Below are positions 19,819 to 28,143 of a DNA stretch of 64,000 nt, in pieces (within the stretch, counting starts at the first letter, position 1; each line of letters opens with the position of its first letter). Where the stretch lies: positions 62,001-126,000 of the forward strand of contig URLC01000001.1 in assembly GCA_900548695.1 (NCBI GenBank), given 5' to 3'. This DNA comes from an uncultured Mycoplasmatota bacterium (GTDB taxonomy: Bacteria; Bacillota_I; Bacilli_A; RF39; UBA660). The notes under the pieces are model-generated. The model did no database searches. It had not been told where the DNA came from and saw nothing but the letters and a program-made list of their open reading frames with translations. The translations under genes were made by a program, and so were the position numbers.

Positions 19819-20118
19819 ATGAATAAAGAAGAACGAAAAATTTATGAAGTGTTTTTTAAAAAAATAGTTATTGAGCATATACGAGAAGCTAGAATTGAGA
19901 AGGGATGGACGCAAGCACAATTAGCTGAAGCAATTGATGTTTCTCACGAGTTTGTTAGAGCGTTAGAATCCCAAAAAGGAAAAGATACATTTTCAACTTT
20001 TACTATTTGGCGAATATCAAAAGCTTTAGAAGTTGACTTAAATGTCTTATTAGATTTTGATATGGAATCTTTTAAGCCAATCATAAAAAAAGCAATGCAA
20101 GGAAAAAATCTTTCCTAG
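19819..20118 (+). CDS. XRE-family helix-turn-helix regulator
   Basis: 99-residue DNA-binding protein. The HTH_3 domain spans about residues 17-80: REARIEKGWTQAQLAEAIDV then SHEFVRALESQKG, followed by the typical WRISKALEVDLNVLLD ending. No second domain, so probably a stand-alone dimeric regulator without ligand-binding part. SD AGGTGGT. Divergent from dinB with a 9-bp dyad between the two genes, hence autoregulation or dinB control is plausible but unproven. Convergent with gpmI, sharing a terminator. Confidence 0.88.
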   Translation: MNKEERKIYEVFFKKIVIEHIREARIEKGWTQAQLAEAIDVSHEFVRALESQKGKDTFSTFTIWRISKALEVDLNVLLDFDMESFKPIIKKAMQGKNLS

Positions 20119-20135
20119 TATTGCTTTTATTTTTC
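20085..20135. terminator. Bidirectional terminator between XRE gene and gpmI
   Basis: AAAGCAAT (20089-20096) pairs with ATTGCTTT (20120-20127), with an inner AAGGAAA/TTTCCT stem; T runs on both strands. Serves the convergent genes. Confidence 0.75.
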
Positions 20136-21629
20136 TATTAAACTTTCTCCTGTCATTTCGTCAGGTTTTTCTATATTCATTAAATCTAAAATTGTTGGTG
20201 CTATATCTCCTAATTTTCCTGGATGTAATGTTAAATTTTCTTTTGTAATAATAAATGGTACTGGATTGGTAGTATGAGCTGTTAAAATATTATTATTTTC
20301 ATCTAACATTTCTTCACAGTTTCCATGATCAGCGGTTACTAGTAGGACTCCACCTAACTCCACTACCTTATTATATATCTTTTTTAGATCCTTATCTACT
20401 GTTTCAACAGCTTCAATTGCTGCTTCTAATACACCAGTATGACCTACCATGTCACCATTCGCAAAATTTAAAATTACTAAATCCATATTTTCTAATTCTT
20501 CTAATAATTTTTCAGTTACTCTGTCTGCACTCATAGATGGCTGTAAATCATATGTTGCAACTTTTGGGGATGGAATTAGAATTTTCTTTTCATTTTTATA
20601 ATCCACTTCTTTTCCACCATCGAAGAAGAACGTTACATGTGCATATTTTTCTGTTTCTGCAATTCTTAATTGTGATAGATTTTGTTTTTCAATATATTCT
20701 CCTAAAATATTAGTAAGTTCTGGATCATTGAAAGCATGAGGGGCTTTCACTGTATTTACTACTGGTAACATTGTAATTGTTTTTACATTATTAAATTTAA
20801 CAGTATCCATTTCTACTTCTTCAGGATTAGTAATGGCTGTCATTAATTCACGCAATCTATCTTTTCTAAAGTTATAGGCTATTACACCATCGTTTTCTGT
20901 CACGTTTCCTTGAGTCACAAACTTAGCTGGCAAGAAAAATTCATCTGTAATACCTTCATTATAACTTTTTTCAATATATTCCTTTGGAGAAGTTTCTACC
21001 TTACCAAAATCATTAACAATAACATCATAAGCCTTTTTTAATCTATCATAATTGTTATCACGATCCATGGCATAATATCTTCCACTGATAGATGCGATTG
21101 TTCCGAAACCTAATTCTTGTAATTTTTCTTCTACTTTCGAAATATAGTTATATGCGCTTTTAGGAGCTACATCACGTCCATCTGTAAACAAATGAAGATA
21201 AACGTTTGTTATATTTTCCATTTTACACATATCTAATAAAGCCATTAAATGATTTATATGAGAATGTACTCCTCCATCACTTATAAGTCCCATTATATGT
21301 AGTTTTGATTCATTTTCTTTTACATGAGACATTACGCTCTTCAGTATTTCATTTCTGAAAAACTCTTTATCATCAATTGCTTTATTAATTAACTCCAGTG
21401 ATTGATAAACAATTCGTCCGGCACCAATGTTCATATGACCTACTTCACTATTTCCCATTTGGCCTTTTGGCAGTCCTACTAGTTGTCCTGATGCAGTTAA
21501 TGTTGTATGGGGATACTTTTCCCATAGTTCTGTAAAGACTGGATTGTTGGCTAACTTAACAGCATTTCCGTGTTCTTCCTCTCTTAATCCATATCCATCT
21601 AAAATTGTCAATACAATTGGTTTTGTCAT
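20127..21629 (-). CDS. gpmI: 2,3-bisphosphoglycerate-independent phosphoglycerate mutase
   Basis: Interconverts 3- and 2-phosphoglycerate; 500 residues, alkaline-phosphatase superfamily, Mn-dependent. LTILDGYGLREE binds metal, the nucleophile Ser is in KGQMGNSEVGHMNIGAG, and the second metal cluster is in NFANGDMVGHTG and TADHGNCEEM. Only 9 bp downstream of the AAA ATPase gene with an AGGAGG, so probably cotranscribed with it. The other lower-glycolysis genes gap-pgk-tpiA lie 2-7 kb away in the same orientation. Confidence 0.97.
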   Translation of the reverse strand: MTKPIVLTILDGYGLREEEHGNAVKLANNPVFTELWEKYPHTTLTASGQLVGLPKGQMGNSEVGHMNIGAGRIVYQSLELINKAIDDKEFFRNEILKSVMSHVKENESKLHIMGLISDGGVHSHINHLMALLDMCKMENITNVYLHLFTDGRDVAPKSAYNYISKVEEKLQELGFGTIASISGRYYAMDRDNNYDRLKKAYDVIVNDFGKVETSPKEYIEKSYNEGITDEFFLPAKFVTQGNVTENDGVIAYNFRKDRLRELMTAITNPEEVEMDTVKFNNVKTITMLPVVNTVKAPHAFNDPELTNILGEYIEKQNLSQLRIAETEKYAHVTFFFDGGKEVDYKNEKKILIPSPKVATYDLQPSMSADRVTEKLLEELENMDLVILNFANGDMVGHTGVLEAAIEAVETVDKDLKKIYNKVVELGGVLLVTADHGNCEEMLDENNNILTAHTTNPVPFIITKENLTLHPGKLGDIAPTILDLMNIEKPDEMTGESLIEK

Positions 21630-21638
21630 TTTGTCCTC

Positions 21639-22916
21639 CTAAATTCTATTGTCGTTTAAGCAAAACATTGCATATATTGGGATGTATCTTACACCCTTTT
21701 TTGTTGCAAAGTTGTTTTCGGTAACCCGATAGGCTTCCGTTACCGTGAATTTTTTCATAAATACTGCTAAAGATTTTGCTTTCGAGTCAGCTTTGGTAAT
21801 TAATTCAATAGGAATTATTTTACCCATTCTGTTTTGAATCACAAAATTCACTTCAGCTTTTCCTTCTGATTGATAATAGTATAGAGCATACCCTGCTTCG
21901 GCTAAGGTCTTGGCTATACTGTTTTCATATAATATTTCTTTTATCTTTTCATCGCTTAGTAATTGTTTTAAAGTAATATGTAACATTCCAGATAGCATAC
22001 CATCATCTGGTAGATAAAGTTTAAAACTATCGGTTTCTCTACAACTACTTAAGGGAGATTTTACAGTGGATACTTTATAACTTCTGTATGCGATTTGATT
22101 GCTCACTAAGTAATTAATAGCACCTTCATATTCTTTGGCACGTTTTCCCGTACCAATTAATCCATACTGGAATTTTTTATTTTCTTTTTTTAATTGTTCT
22201 GGAATAGACTCTATTACCTCTAAACCTCTTGGAATATCTATTAATGTTTTACTAGCAATAAGTTCCCTTTCATAAACCTCAAGAATTTTTTGTTTCATGA
22301 TATCGATTTCATATTCACTTTTACCTTCTAAATTAGCCATGATAACTTCAGGAAACCCACCAGTCATTAAATATTCTTGAAATAATTCTAATGCTAGTTT
22401 ATGGAAAGGGCAAGTTTTGCGTTTTGTAAATGATTCTTGGATTAACTCTGCTAAGGCTTTTTCATTTTTAGCCCATAAAAATTCTTCAAAATCCATTTCA
22501 TTCATACCTTTGAATTGCAATTCTTCTCCTTTGAATTCCATTAAATTCTCACGGCGAGAAGTGATAGCAATGATATGATATTTACTATGTTCGCTTCCAA
22601 AAAGTTTTAATCCTTTAATAATTTCCAAACTATTTACATTATCAAATATTAATAGGGTATCTTCAGCTAATATTGTTTCACCCGATATTAACGATAGATT
22701 TAAGATTAATTTATCTGTTGATTTTTCTTTTGTAAATAATTCTTCTAGAGTTTTATTACTGTTGGTATTAAAATAAATAGTATTCTTATAATTTTCTTTA
22801 CCAAAAGTTAAGGCAGAGTAACTTTTGCCAACCTGTTTTGGTCCATATAATACTAAGGGCTTTCTAATGATGTCTTTTTGCCATTTTTGCAGGAATTTTT
22901 CTATTTTACGTTCCAT
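21639..22916 (-). CDS. AAA ATPase with DUF4143-like C-terminal domain
   Basis: 425-residue protein of the widespread AAA_14/DUF4143 family, cellular role unknown. N-terminal ATPase: Walker A LYGPKQVGKS, Walker B LLIFDNV, sensor ITSRRENL. The C-terminal domain usually has a PD-(D/E)xK-like core EVDF...IEVK; here it is EVNFVIQNRMGKIIPIELITK-like (about residues 365-385), the Asp replaced by Asn and the ExK spacing altered, so a nuclease function is unlikely. Start chosen at the ATG at 22916 behind GGGAGG; the further upstream ATG lies in the promoter. Confidence 0.82.
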   Translation of the reverse strand: MERKIEKFLQKWQKDIIRKPLVLYGPKQVGKSYSALTFGKENYKNTIYFNTNSNKTLEELFTKEKSTDKLILNLSLISGETILAEDTLLIFDNVNSLEIIKGLKLFGSEHSKYHIIAITSRRENLMEFKGEELQFKGMNEMDFEEFLWAKNEKALAELIQESFTKRKTCPFHKLALELFQEYLMTGGFPEVIMANLEGKSEYEIDIMKQKILEVYERELIASKTLIDIPRGLEVIESIPEQLKKENKKFQYGLIGTGKRAKEYEGAINYLVSNQIAYRSYKVSTVKSPLSSCRETDSFKLYLPDDGMLSGMLHITLKQLLSDEKIKEILYENSIAKTLAEAGYALYYYQSEGKAEVNFVIQNRMGKIIPIELITKADSKAKSLAVFMKKFTVTEAYRVTENNFATKKGVRYIPIYAMFCLNDNRI

Positions 22917-22949
22917 AATTTGTAACCTCCCTACATATTTACTAAAATA

Positions 22950-22979
22950 AGTATACATTATTTTACCTAATAAAGTCAA
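22950..22979 (-). promoter_or_regulatory. Promoter of the AAA ATPase-gpmI unit
   Basis: On the minus strand: -35 TTGACT (22979-22974), 18-bp spacer, -10 TATACT (22955-22950). Confidence 0.65.
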
Positions 22980-22984
22980 CGATA

Positions 22985-23020
22985 AAAAAAAGGCGGTTTA
23001 ATTTTTTTCCGTCTTTAATT
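22985..23020 (-). terminator. Terminator of spo0A
   Basis: AAAGACGG, a 12-base loop and CCGCCTTT followed by TTTTT on the minus strand (one A-C mismatch in the stem), beginning at the spo0A stop. Confidence 0.65.
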
Positions 23021-23788
23021 AGCTAATGGTTTACTAAATTCTAATCTTAATTTATCAGCAACTGTGACAATGAATTCTGAATTGGTTGGCTTTGCTTTAT
23101 CAATATCGACACTGTGCCCAAAAATTTCTTCCATTAGTTGCCAATTGCCACGATTCCAACTAACTTCAATTGCGTGTCTAATTGCTCTTTCTACTCTCGA
23201 AACCGTTGTTTCATATTTTTTAGCAACTTCTGGATAAAGTTCTTTCGTGATTCCACCAATAATTTCTGGGCGTTCATAGACTAATGAAATACTTTCTCTA
23301 ATATATTGATAACCTTTAATATGAGATGGTACTCCTAACTCATGTAAAGTTTTAGTGATGGCAATTTGCAAATTATTATGATAAACGTCTATTTCTTTAC
23401 CACCAAACTTTACTCCTTCAGATACCTCTGTAATTCTTTTTTCTAAATCTTCTAATTCAAATGGTTTTAGAATAAAATAATTTACTCCTAGTTCCGATAC
23501 TTTTCTAATCATATCTTGGGTATTATAAGAAGTTAATACTATTACTTTCTTATCAATTGACTTTTCTTTCATATATTCCAGTACTGCAATTCCATCTTTA
23601 TTAGGCATAATCAGATCTAATAGAACGATATCATATTCCTCTTGTTTCTTTTCTATCAAACGAATTCCTTCGGCACCATCATAAGCTTCTAAAGAAATTG
23701 TGATATCTGGATGTTCATTAAAATACTCCTTTATCATTTCTACTAAACTCTTATTATCGTCTACTACTAATACTTTTGTCTTTTTCAT
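23015..23788 (-). CDS. spo0A: Sporulation master regulator Spo0A
   Basis: Response regulator that commits cells to endospore formation, 257 residues. Receiver domain 1-120 with Asp10, Asp11, phospho-acceptor Asp58 (VLLDLIMP) and the conserved Lys in FILKPF. The C-terminal DNA-binding domain (about 140-255) has the Spo0A-specific [18 protein letters not shown] and recognition-helix region [21 protein letters not shown]. Start at 23788 behind GAGAGGAG; an ATG 11 codons earlier overlaps a TATAAT and is rejected. Several 0A-box-like heptamers lie upstream, suggesting autoregulation. Spo0A is restricted to Firmicutes and implies a sporulation pathway, now or recently. Confidence 0.96.
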   Translation of the reverse strand: MKKTKVLVVDDNKSLVEMIKEYFNEHPDITISLEAYDGAEGIRLIEKKQEEYDIVLLDLIMPNKDGIAVLEYMKEKSIDKKVIVLTSYNTQDMIRKVSELGVNYFILKPFELEDLEKRITEVSEGVKFGGKEIDVYHNNLQIAITKTLHELGVPSHIKGYQYIRESISLVYERPEIIGGITKELYPEVAKKYETTVSRVERAIRHAIEVSWNRGNWQLMEEIFGHSVDIDKAKPTNSEFIVTVADKLRLEFSKPLAN

Positions 23789-23833
23789 TTGTTCTCCTCT
23801 CAGTACTGCACGTATTTTCATTATATACTAGCT

Positions 23834-23884
23834 TGTCAAAAAATGGTAGAGAAAAAAAAGACAAGTTTTGTCGAAACTGTCTAA
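23834..23884. promoter_or_regulatory. 0A-box-like heptamers upstream of spo0A
   Basis: TGTCAAA at 23834-23840, TGTCGAA at 23869-23875 (within TTTGTCGAA, a full match to TTTGTCRAA) and TGTCTAA at 23878-23884. They lie 45-100 bp upstream of the spo0A start. The middle one overlaps the tpiA terminator, so some of the similarity may be incidental. Confidence 0.4.
23850..23880 (-). terminator. Terminator of the gap-pgk-tpiA operon
   Basis: On the minus strand GACAA-AAC-TTGTC (23871-23859 region) followed by TTTTTTTT, just downstream of tpiA. Confidence 0.65.
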
Positions 23885-23889
23885 TTTGT

Positions 23890-24591
23890 CTATTTTTCTA
23901 ATTTTTCTAAAAAGATTTGAAGTTTTTCTGGTTTTAAACTTAAACCACCTAATAAATAGCCATCAATTTCTGAAATTTCTTTTAAGGTGTCAATATTTTC
24001 TTCATTAGCACTTCCACCATATAATACTTTATTTTGAGGAAACATTTCCTTAATCGTATGAATAATTTCTATTATTTGCTCAGCGGTTGGAATTAACCCA
24101 GTACCGATTGACCAAATTGGTTCATAGGCAATTATTACTTTACCCTTTTCTTCTTCAGTCAAATCTTTAGTTGCCATAGTTAATTCTTTTAAAACAACTT
24201 GCTTTTCTAATCCTTCTTCCCGCTCGCTTCTTTTTTCACCAACACATAGTATTGGAGTTATCTGATAAGAAAATAACCTTTTTATTTTCTCATTTATTTC
24301 CTCATTTTTTTCTTGTTGATATTCTCTTCTTTCTGAATGTCCTACAATACAATAATCTACATTTTCTTCTTTTAACTGTTTCGCAGATACTTCGCCAGTG
24401 TAAGCACCACAATCAGTAGTACTAACATTCTGTGCACCTAATTTTATATTTGTTAAATTAAATTGATCTAGATATAAAAACGAAGGACATAAAATCAATT
24501 TACTTGTTGTTTTTACCTCTTGAAGCTTAATTTGATATTCTCTAAACTCTTTCTTAGTTAAATTACATTTATTATTTAAGGCTACTATCAT
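23890..24591 (-). CDS. tpiA: Triosephosphate isomerase
   Basis: Interconverts dihydroxyacetone phosphate and glyceraldehyde 3-phosphate; TIM barrel of 233 residues, some 15 shorter than typical. Catalytic Lys8 is in ALNNKCN (where most enzymes have NWK), catalytic His in IVGHSERR, catalytic Glu in AYEPIWSIGTG, phosphate loop YGGSANEEN. Two ATGs are adjacent; the second (24591) has better spacing to GAGGTG. Last gene of the glycolytic operon. Confidence 0.96.
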   Translation of the reverse strand: MIVALNNKCNLTKKEFREYQIKLQEVKTTSKLILCPSFLYLDQFNLTNIKLGAQNVSTTDCGAYTGEVSAKQLKEENVDYCIVGHSERREYQQEKNEEINEKIKRLFSYQITPILCVGEKRSEREEGLEKQVVLKELTMATKDLTEEEKGKVIIAYEPIWSIGTGLIPTAEQIIEIIHTIKEMFPQNKVLYGGSANEENIDTLKEISEIDGYLLGGLSLKPEKLQIFLEKLEK

Positions 24592-24607
24592 CATACCACC
24601 TCTTTTA

Positions 24608-25102
24608 TTAAATTTGATAGGAGTTTTTCGGCTCTAGAACTTTTGACTTCATATAAATTATTTGCCCAGATTCTTCGCCTAATGACTCGTAGTTATGATT
24701 TAGAAAATATTTACTAGGAAAAAAAGACTTTTTAGAGTCCAAAAAAATTAACTCTTCCATGCCTAGTGTATCAAAAGCATATTTTTCTGCACTTTGTAAT
24801 AATTGTTCTGCCCCTTTTAGATTTTCGACTGGGCCTAGCATTAATTGACATAATTTGCGATCTTTTTCCCCTTGTAAATTACAGTAAGAAGAAATCCTTC
24901 CATCTTTTTCTAAAAATATAGTTCTAGTTATTTCTGGTTTTTTTCTTTCGTTTTGTCGAAATTCTTCTTCTGTATATTGTTTACGAATATTTTCTAATTT
25001 CTTAGATATACCATCTGTTATTTGATTTTTTTGATCATAAGTTGTAAATAATTTAACATGATTTTCATTATAAGGATTTAATACTTCTATTTTTTCTACC
25101 AT
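24608..25102 (-). CDS. GNAT-like hypothetical protein inside the glycolytic operon
   Basis: 164 residues, no firm family. The second half (about 80-155) resembles a GNAT N-acetyltransferase: LMLGPVENLKGAEQLLQSAE, then AFDTLGMEELIFLDS and a KYFLNHNYESLGEE-type end with N and Y placed as in the acceptor-site strand, but the acetyl-CoA loop Q/RxxGxG/A is not visible. It starts 1 bp after pgk and ends 16 bp before tpiA, so it is cotranscribed with central glycolysis. Either a modifier of a glycolytic protein or an unrelated passenger. Confidence 0.6.
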   Translation of the reverse strand: MVEKIEVLNPYNENHVKLFTTYDQKNQITDGISKKLENIRKQYTEEEFRQNERKKPEITRTIFLEKDGRISSYCNLQGEKDRKLCQLMLGPVENLKGAEQLLQSAEKYAFDTLGMEELIFLDSKKSFFPSKYFLNHNYESLGEESGQIIYMKSKVLEPKNSYQI

Positions 25103-25103
25103 C

Positions 25104-26276
25104 TTACTTAATAGCTTCCAATCCTGGTAGAGTTTTTCCTTCTAAGTATTCTAATGTTGCTCCACCACCAGTTGAAGCATGGTATACTTTATCTTTATAT
25201 CCTGATTGAGAAGCGGCTGCAACGATATCTCCACCACCAAGAATTATTTTAATGTTATTGTCCACAACATATTGTAATAGATGATCTGTTCCTTGTTTAT
25301 ATTTTGTAAATTCATAAACACCTAATGGTCCATTCCAAACAGCTATTTTAGAATCTTTTAAATAATTTTCAAATAATTGTTCTGTTTTAGGTCCAATATC
25401 TAGACCCATTTCATTATAATCTATTTCATTTATATCCTTTACTTTGTATGGTTCATTTTCTGTATATTCGGTTGTTACTGCCACGTCCACAGGTAAAATT
25501 ATTTTATTAGGATATTCTGTTGTTATTCTTTTACAAAATTCAATATTTTCTTCATCTAATAGTGATGACCCAATTTGGTAGCCTTCAGCCTTTAGGAAGG
25601 TAAAAGCCATTCCACCACCAATCAAAATCCGATCAGCTTTTTTTACTAAGTTTTCTATTACGCCAATTTTATCAGCTACTTTTGCTCCACCTAATACTAC
25701 AGTGAATGGACGAGGTGGATTGTCTAATTCTTGTAATGCTGTTAATTCTTTTTCAATTAAAAAACCAATACAAGACTCTAAGTTTGATGCAATTCCTACG
25801 TTTGAAGCATGAGCTCTGTGAATAGTTCCAAAAGCATCATTTACGAATACATCGCCTAATGATGCCCAATATGCCCCAAGTTCTTTATCATTTCCACTTT
25901 CTTTTTTACCATCTAAATCTTCATAGCGAGTATTTTGAACTAAGATAATATCTTGACTTTCCATACTAGAGATTGCTGCTTCTAATTCTTGGCCACGAGT
26001 CTTGTTAATAAATGTTACTTTTTTATTTAGTAGCTCTTCTAATCTAGTTGCAACTGGTGCTAAGTTGTTTTTTTCTAAGTCATTTTTTTCTTTTACTCTA
26101 CCTAAATGAGAAAATAATATTACTTTAGCGTTTTTTTCTAAACAATATTCAATTGTTGGTAAAGCTGCTACTATTCTAGTATCATCTACTATTTTTCCCT
26201 CTTTCATTGGAACATTAAAGTCACAGCGTATTAAAACTTTCTTATTTTCTAAGTTCATATCTTTTATAGTTTTCAT
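25104..26276 (-). CDS. pgk: Phosphoglycerate kinase
   Basis: Substrate-level phosphorylation enzyme of glycolysis, 390 residues in two domains. N-terminal RCDFNVPMKEGKIVDDTRIV and the substrate Arg/His patches; C-terminal ATP site with VLGGAKVADKIGVI and the GGGDIVAAASQSG loop. Transcribed after gap, from which a terminator hairpin separates it, so expression is probably partly uncoupled. Confidence 0.97.
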   Translation of the reverse strand: MKTIKDMNLENKKVLIRCDFNVPMKEGKIVDDTRIVAALPTIEYCLEKNAKVILFSHLGRVKEKNDLEKNNLAPVATRLEELLNKKVTFINKTRGQELEAAISSMESQDIILVQNTRYEDLDGKKESGNDKELGAYWASLGDVFVNDAFGTIHRAHASNVGIASNLESCIGFLIEKELTALQELDNPPRPFTVVLGGAKVADKIGVIENLVKKADRILIGGGMAFTFLKAEGYQIGSSLLDEENIEFCKRITTEYPNKIILPVDVAVTTEYTENEPYKVKDINEIDYNEMGLDIGPKTEQLFENYLKDSKIAVWNGPLGVYEFTKYKQGTDHLLQYVVDNNIKIILGGGDIVAAASQSGYKDKVYHASTGGGATLEYLEGKTLPGLEAIK

Positions 26277-26322
26277 TGGTTATTTTCTCCTATCTATTTT
26301 AAGTGTATAACTTGTTAAAACT

Positions 26323-26349
26323 AAAAAAAGAAGTTGGCTTCTTTTTTAT
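26323..26349 (-). terminator. Terminator/attenuator between gap and pgk
   Basis: AAAAAAGAAG-CCAA-CTTCTTTTTTT on the minus strand at the gap stop codon. May be leaky, giving more gap than pgk-tpiA transcript. Confidence 0.65.
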
Positions 26350-27350
26350 TTTTCCATTAAGTATTTCGCAGTTCTAACCATTTGAGCTGTATAACTCATT
26401 TCATTATCATACCAAGAGACTACTCTTACTAATTGTTTTCCATCTACATCTAATACACTTGTTGATAAACCATCTACTAATGAACCACAATGTCTACCAA
26501 TAACGTCACTTGATACGATTGGATCTTCAGTATATTGTAAAGTTTCATTTTGAGATGCTTTTAATACTCTATTAATTTCTTCAGCTGTTGTACTTTTATT
26601 AAATTCAAGTACTAAGTCAATTACTGATCCTGTTGGTACTGGTACACGCATTGCTGCACCATCTAATTTACCATCTAAGTTAGGACAAACTTTACCGATT
26701 GCTGCAGCTGCTCCAGTTGATGCTGGTACAATGTTAGCAGCACATGCTCTACCACGACGAGCTTTTATTCCTTTACTATGTGGAACATCTAATGTTGCTT
26801 GATCATTGGTGTAAGCATGAACGGTAGTCATATACCCTTTAACTATTTCAAATTCTTTATCTAATACATCTACTACTGGTGCTAAACAGTTTGTAGTACA
26901 GCTCGCTGCTGAAATAATTTGTTCATCACCTGTTAATGTAGTATGATTAACATTGTAGACAATTGTCTTTAAGTCTCCTTTTGCTGGTGCAGAAATGATT
27001 ACCTTTTTAGCTCCAGCATTAATGTGCGCCATTGCCTTATCTTTGTCAGTAAATTTTCCTGTACATTCTAAAACAACATCGATATCTAAATCTTTCCAAG
27101 GTAATACTGAAGGATCTTTTTCTGCATAAATTTTTACTTTTCTATTACCAATAATAATAGAATCACCTTCGCTATCAATATCGTCGATACGATAGTTTCT
27201 ATGATTTGTATCATATTTTAATAAATAAGCTAATTGCTCAGCATCTGTTAAGTCATTGATAGCAACAACTTCATAATCACTATCTTCTTCCATTAAGCGA
27301 AATGCTAATCTTCCGATTCTTCCGAATCCATTAATTGCTACTCTTACCAT
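26346..27350 (-). CDS. gap: Glyceraldehyde-3-phosphate dehydrogenase
   Basis: NAD-dependent type I GAPDH, 334 residues. Rossmann start [20 protein letters not shown], catalytic Cys in [13 protein letters not shown], catalytic His in [10 protein letters not shown], and [19 protein letters not shown] for phosphate binding. Start at 27350 behind GGGAGG; the in-frame ATG at 27410 lies upstream of the -10 box and is rejected. First gene of gap-pgk-(GNAT-like)-tpiA; no CggR repressor gene is adjacent. Confidence 0.97.
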   Translation of the reverse strand: MVRVAINGFGRIGRLAFRLMEEDSDYEVVAINDLTDAEQLAYLLKYDTNHRNYRIDDIDSEGDSIIIGNRKVKIYAEKDPSVLPWKDLDIDVVLECTGKFTDKDKAMAHINAGAKKVIISAPAKGDLKTIVYNVNHTTLTGDEQIISAASCTTNCLAPVVDVLDKEFEIVKGYMTTVHAYTNDQATLDVPHSKGIKARRGRACAANIVPASTGAAAAIGKVCPNLDGKLDGAAMRVPVPTGSVIDLVLEFNKSTTAEEINRVLKASQNETLQYTEDPIVSSDVIGRHCGSLVDGLSTSVLDVDGKQLVRVVSWYDNEMSYTAQMVRTAKYLMEK

Positions 27351-27372
27351 TTTGTATTCCTCCCTTATTTTC

Positions 27373-27401
27373 ATTATATAGTCTTCTTTTTTTTGTTTCA
27401 A
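27373..27401 (-). promoter_or_regulatory. Promoter of gap
   Basis: On the minus strand: -35 TTGAAA (27401-27396), 17-bp spacer, -10 TATAAT (27378-27373). Architecture duplicated at 28037-28065. Confidence 0.8.
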
Positions 27402-27438
27402 TATATTCAAAGTCTTTTGACACTTTTTTGTCGTAAAA

Positions 27439-27465
27439 AAATATCCACAGCTTTTGTGGATATTT
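27439..27465. terminator. Terminator of the 27480-28016 gene
   Basis: AAATATCCACA (27439-27449) and TGTGGATATTT (27455-27465) with A and T runs on both sides; an 11-bp perfect stem, active for the minus-strand gene and symmetrical. Confidence 0.85.
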
Positions 27466-27479
27466 TTTGGAATATATGC

Positions 27480-28016
27480 TTATTGCTTATCTAGTCCGAA
27501 TATTGCTGAACCCTTTTGTACAGTTATAGATGAACAATCATCTGCAATTAAATAATCTTCTGTATAAAAATAAGGATCTTGATTTCTTGGACCTACAGTA
27601 TCTTTTCTTCTAATAAAGCTTATTGTATTGTCATTAATAACAAAAACCCCTGTTGTTCCTGATCCACCACCAAATTCTGCAGAAAAAGTTCCATCATCTT
27701 TTAAAACATATTTATATGTTTCTGTTGCGCTTAATGCACCGTAATATGTTCCTGTACATCTAGGTTTTGTTTGACATTGACATTCAGTATTTGTAGGATT
27801 GTTTTCGTTACTTGAATTAATTGTTTTGTCATTATAATCAGAACTTGTTTCAGAATCTTTCTTTACTTTTTCATTCTTTTTATCTTGCTTATTTAATGTT
27901 TCTTTATTTTCCTTATCAGCAGTAACAACTATTTTATCATATACAGTATATCCTCCCATACCTACTACCAATATTGATAGTATTATAATTATTGTTATTA
28001 AACCTCTCTTTTCCAT
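27480..28016 (-). CDS. Membrane-anchored hypothetical protein
   Basis: 178 residues; function unknown. One N-terminal membrane helix (GLITIIIILSILVVGMGGYT, about 5-25), a charged Lys/Glu/Ser/Asn linker (30-75), then a compact extracellular domain with three Cys in CQCQTKPRC, an aromatic GTYYG and strands around KYVLKDDGTFSAEFGGGSG, ending with Cys160 and a beta-rich tail. Alternating polar/apolar pattern suggests a small beta fold, disulfide-stabilised. SD AAAGGAG. It is bracketed by duplicated promoter/terminator units and so has nearly the same promoter as gap. Confidence 0.75.
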   Translation of the reverse strand: MEKRGLITIIIILSILVVGMGGYTVYDKIVVTADKENKETLNKQDKKNEKVKKDSETSSDYNDKTINSSNENNPTNTECQCQTKPRCTGTYYGALSATETYKYVLKDDGTFSAEFGGGSGTTGVFVINDNTISFIRRKDTVGPRNQDPYFYTEDYLIADDCSSITVQKGSAIFGLDKQ

Positions 28017-28036
28017 ACATACTCTCCTTTATTTTC

Positions 28037-28065
28037 ATTATATAATCTTTTTTTTTGCATTTCAA
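28037..28065 (-). promoter_or_regulatory. Promoter of the 27480-28016 gene
   Basis: On the minus strand: -35 TTGAAA (28065-28060), 17-bp spacer, -10 TATAAT (28042-28037), as at gap. Confidence 0.8.
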
Positions 28066-28102
28066 CATACTCAAAATCTCTTGACACTTTCTTGTCGTAA
28101 AA

Positions 28103-28129
28103 AAATATCCACAGCTTTTGTGGATATTT
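28103..28129. terminator. Terminator of the nucleoside kinase gene
   Basis: Same 11-bp stem as at 27439-27465 (AAATATCCACA/TGTGGATATTT), part of repeat unit B. Confidence 0.8.
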
Positions 28130-28143
28130 TTAATATTTCTTTA

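Larger units (their letters stand above)
27360..27466. repeat. Direct repeat unit A (promoter plus terminator)
   Basis: About 107 bp containing the gap promoter, an upstream block and the terminator of the 27480 gene. It recurs at 28024-28130, offset 664 bp; the distal 60 bp differ at only three positions. Together the copies bracket the 178-residue gene. Confidence 0.85.
28024..28130. repeat. Direct repeat unit B (promoter plus terminator)
   Basis: Second copy of the 107-bp unit at 27360-27466. Here it supplies the promoter of the 178-residue gene and the terminator of the nucleoside kinase gene. Confidence 0.85.
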
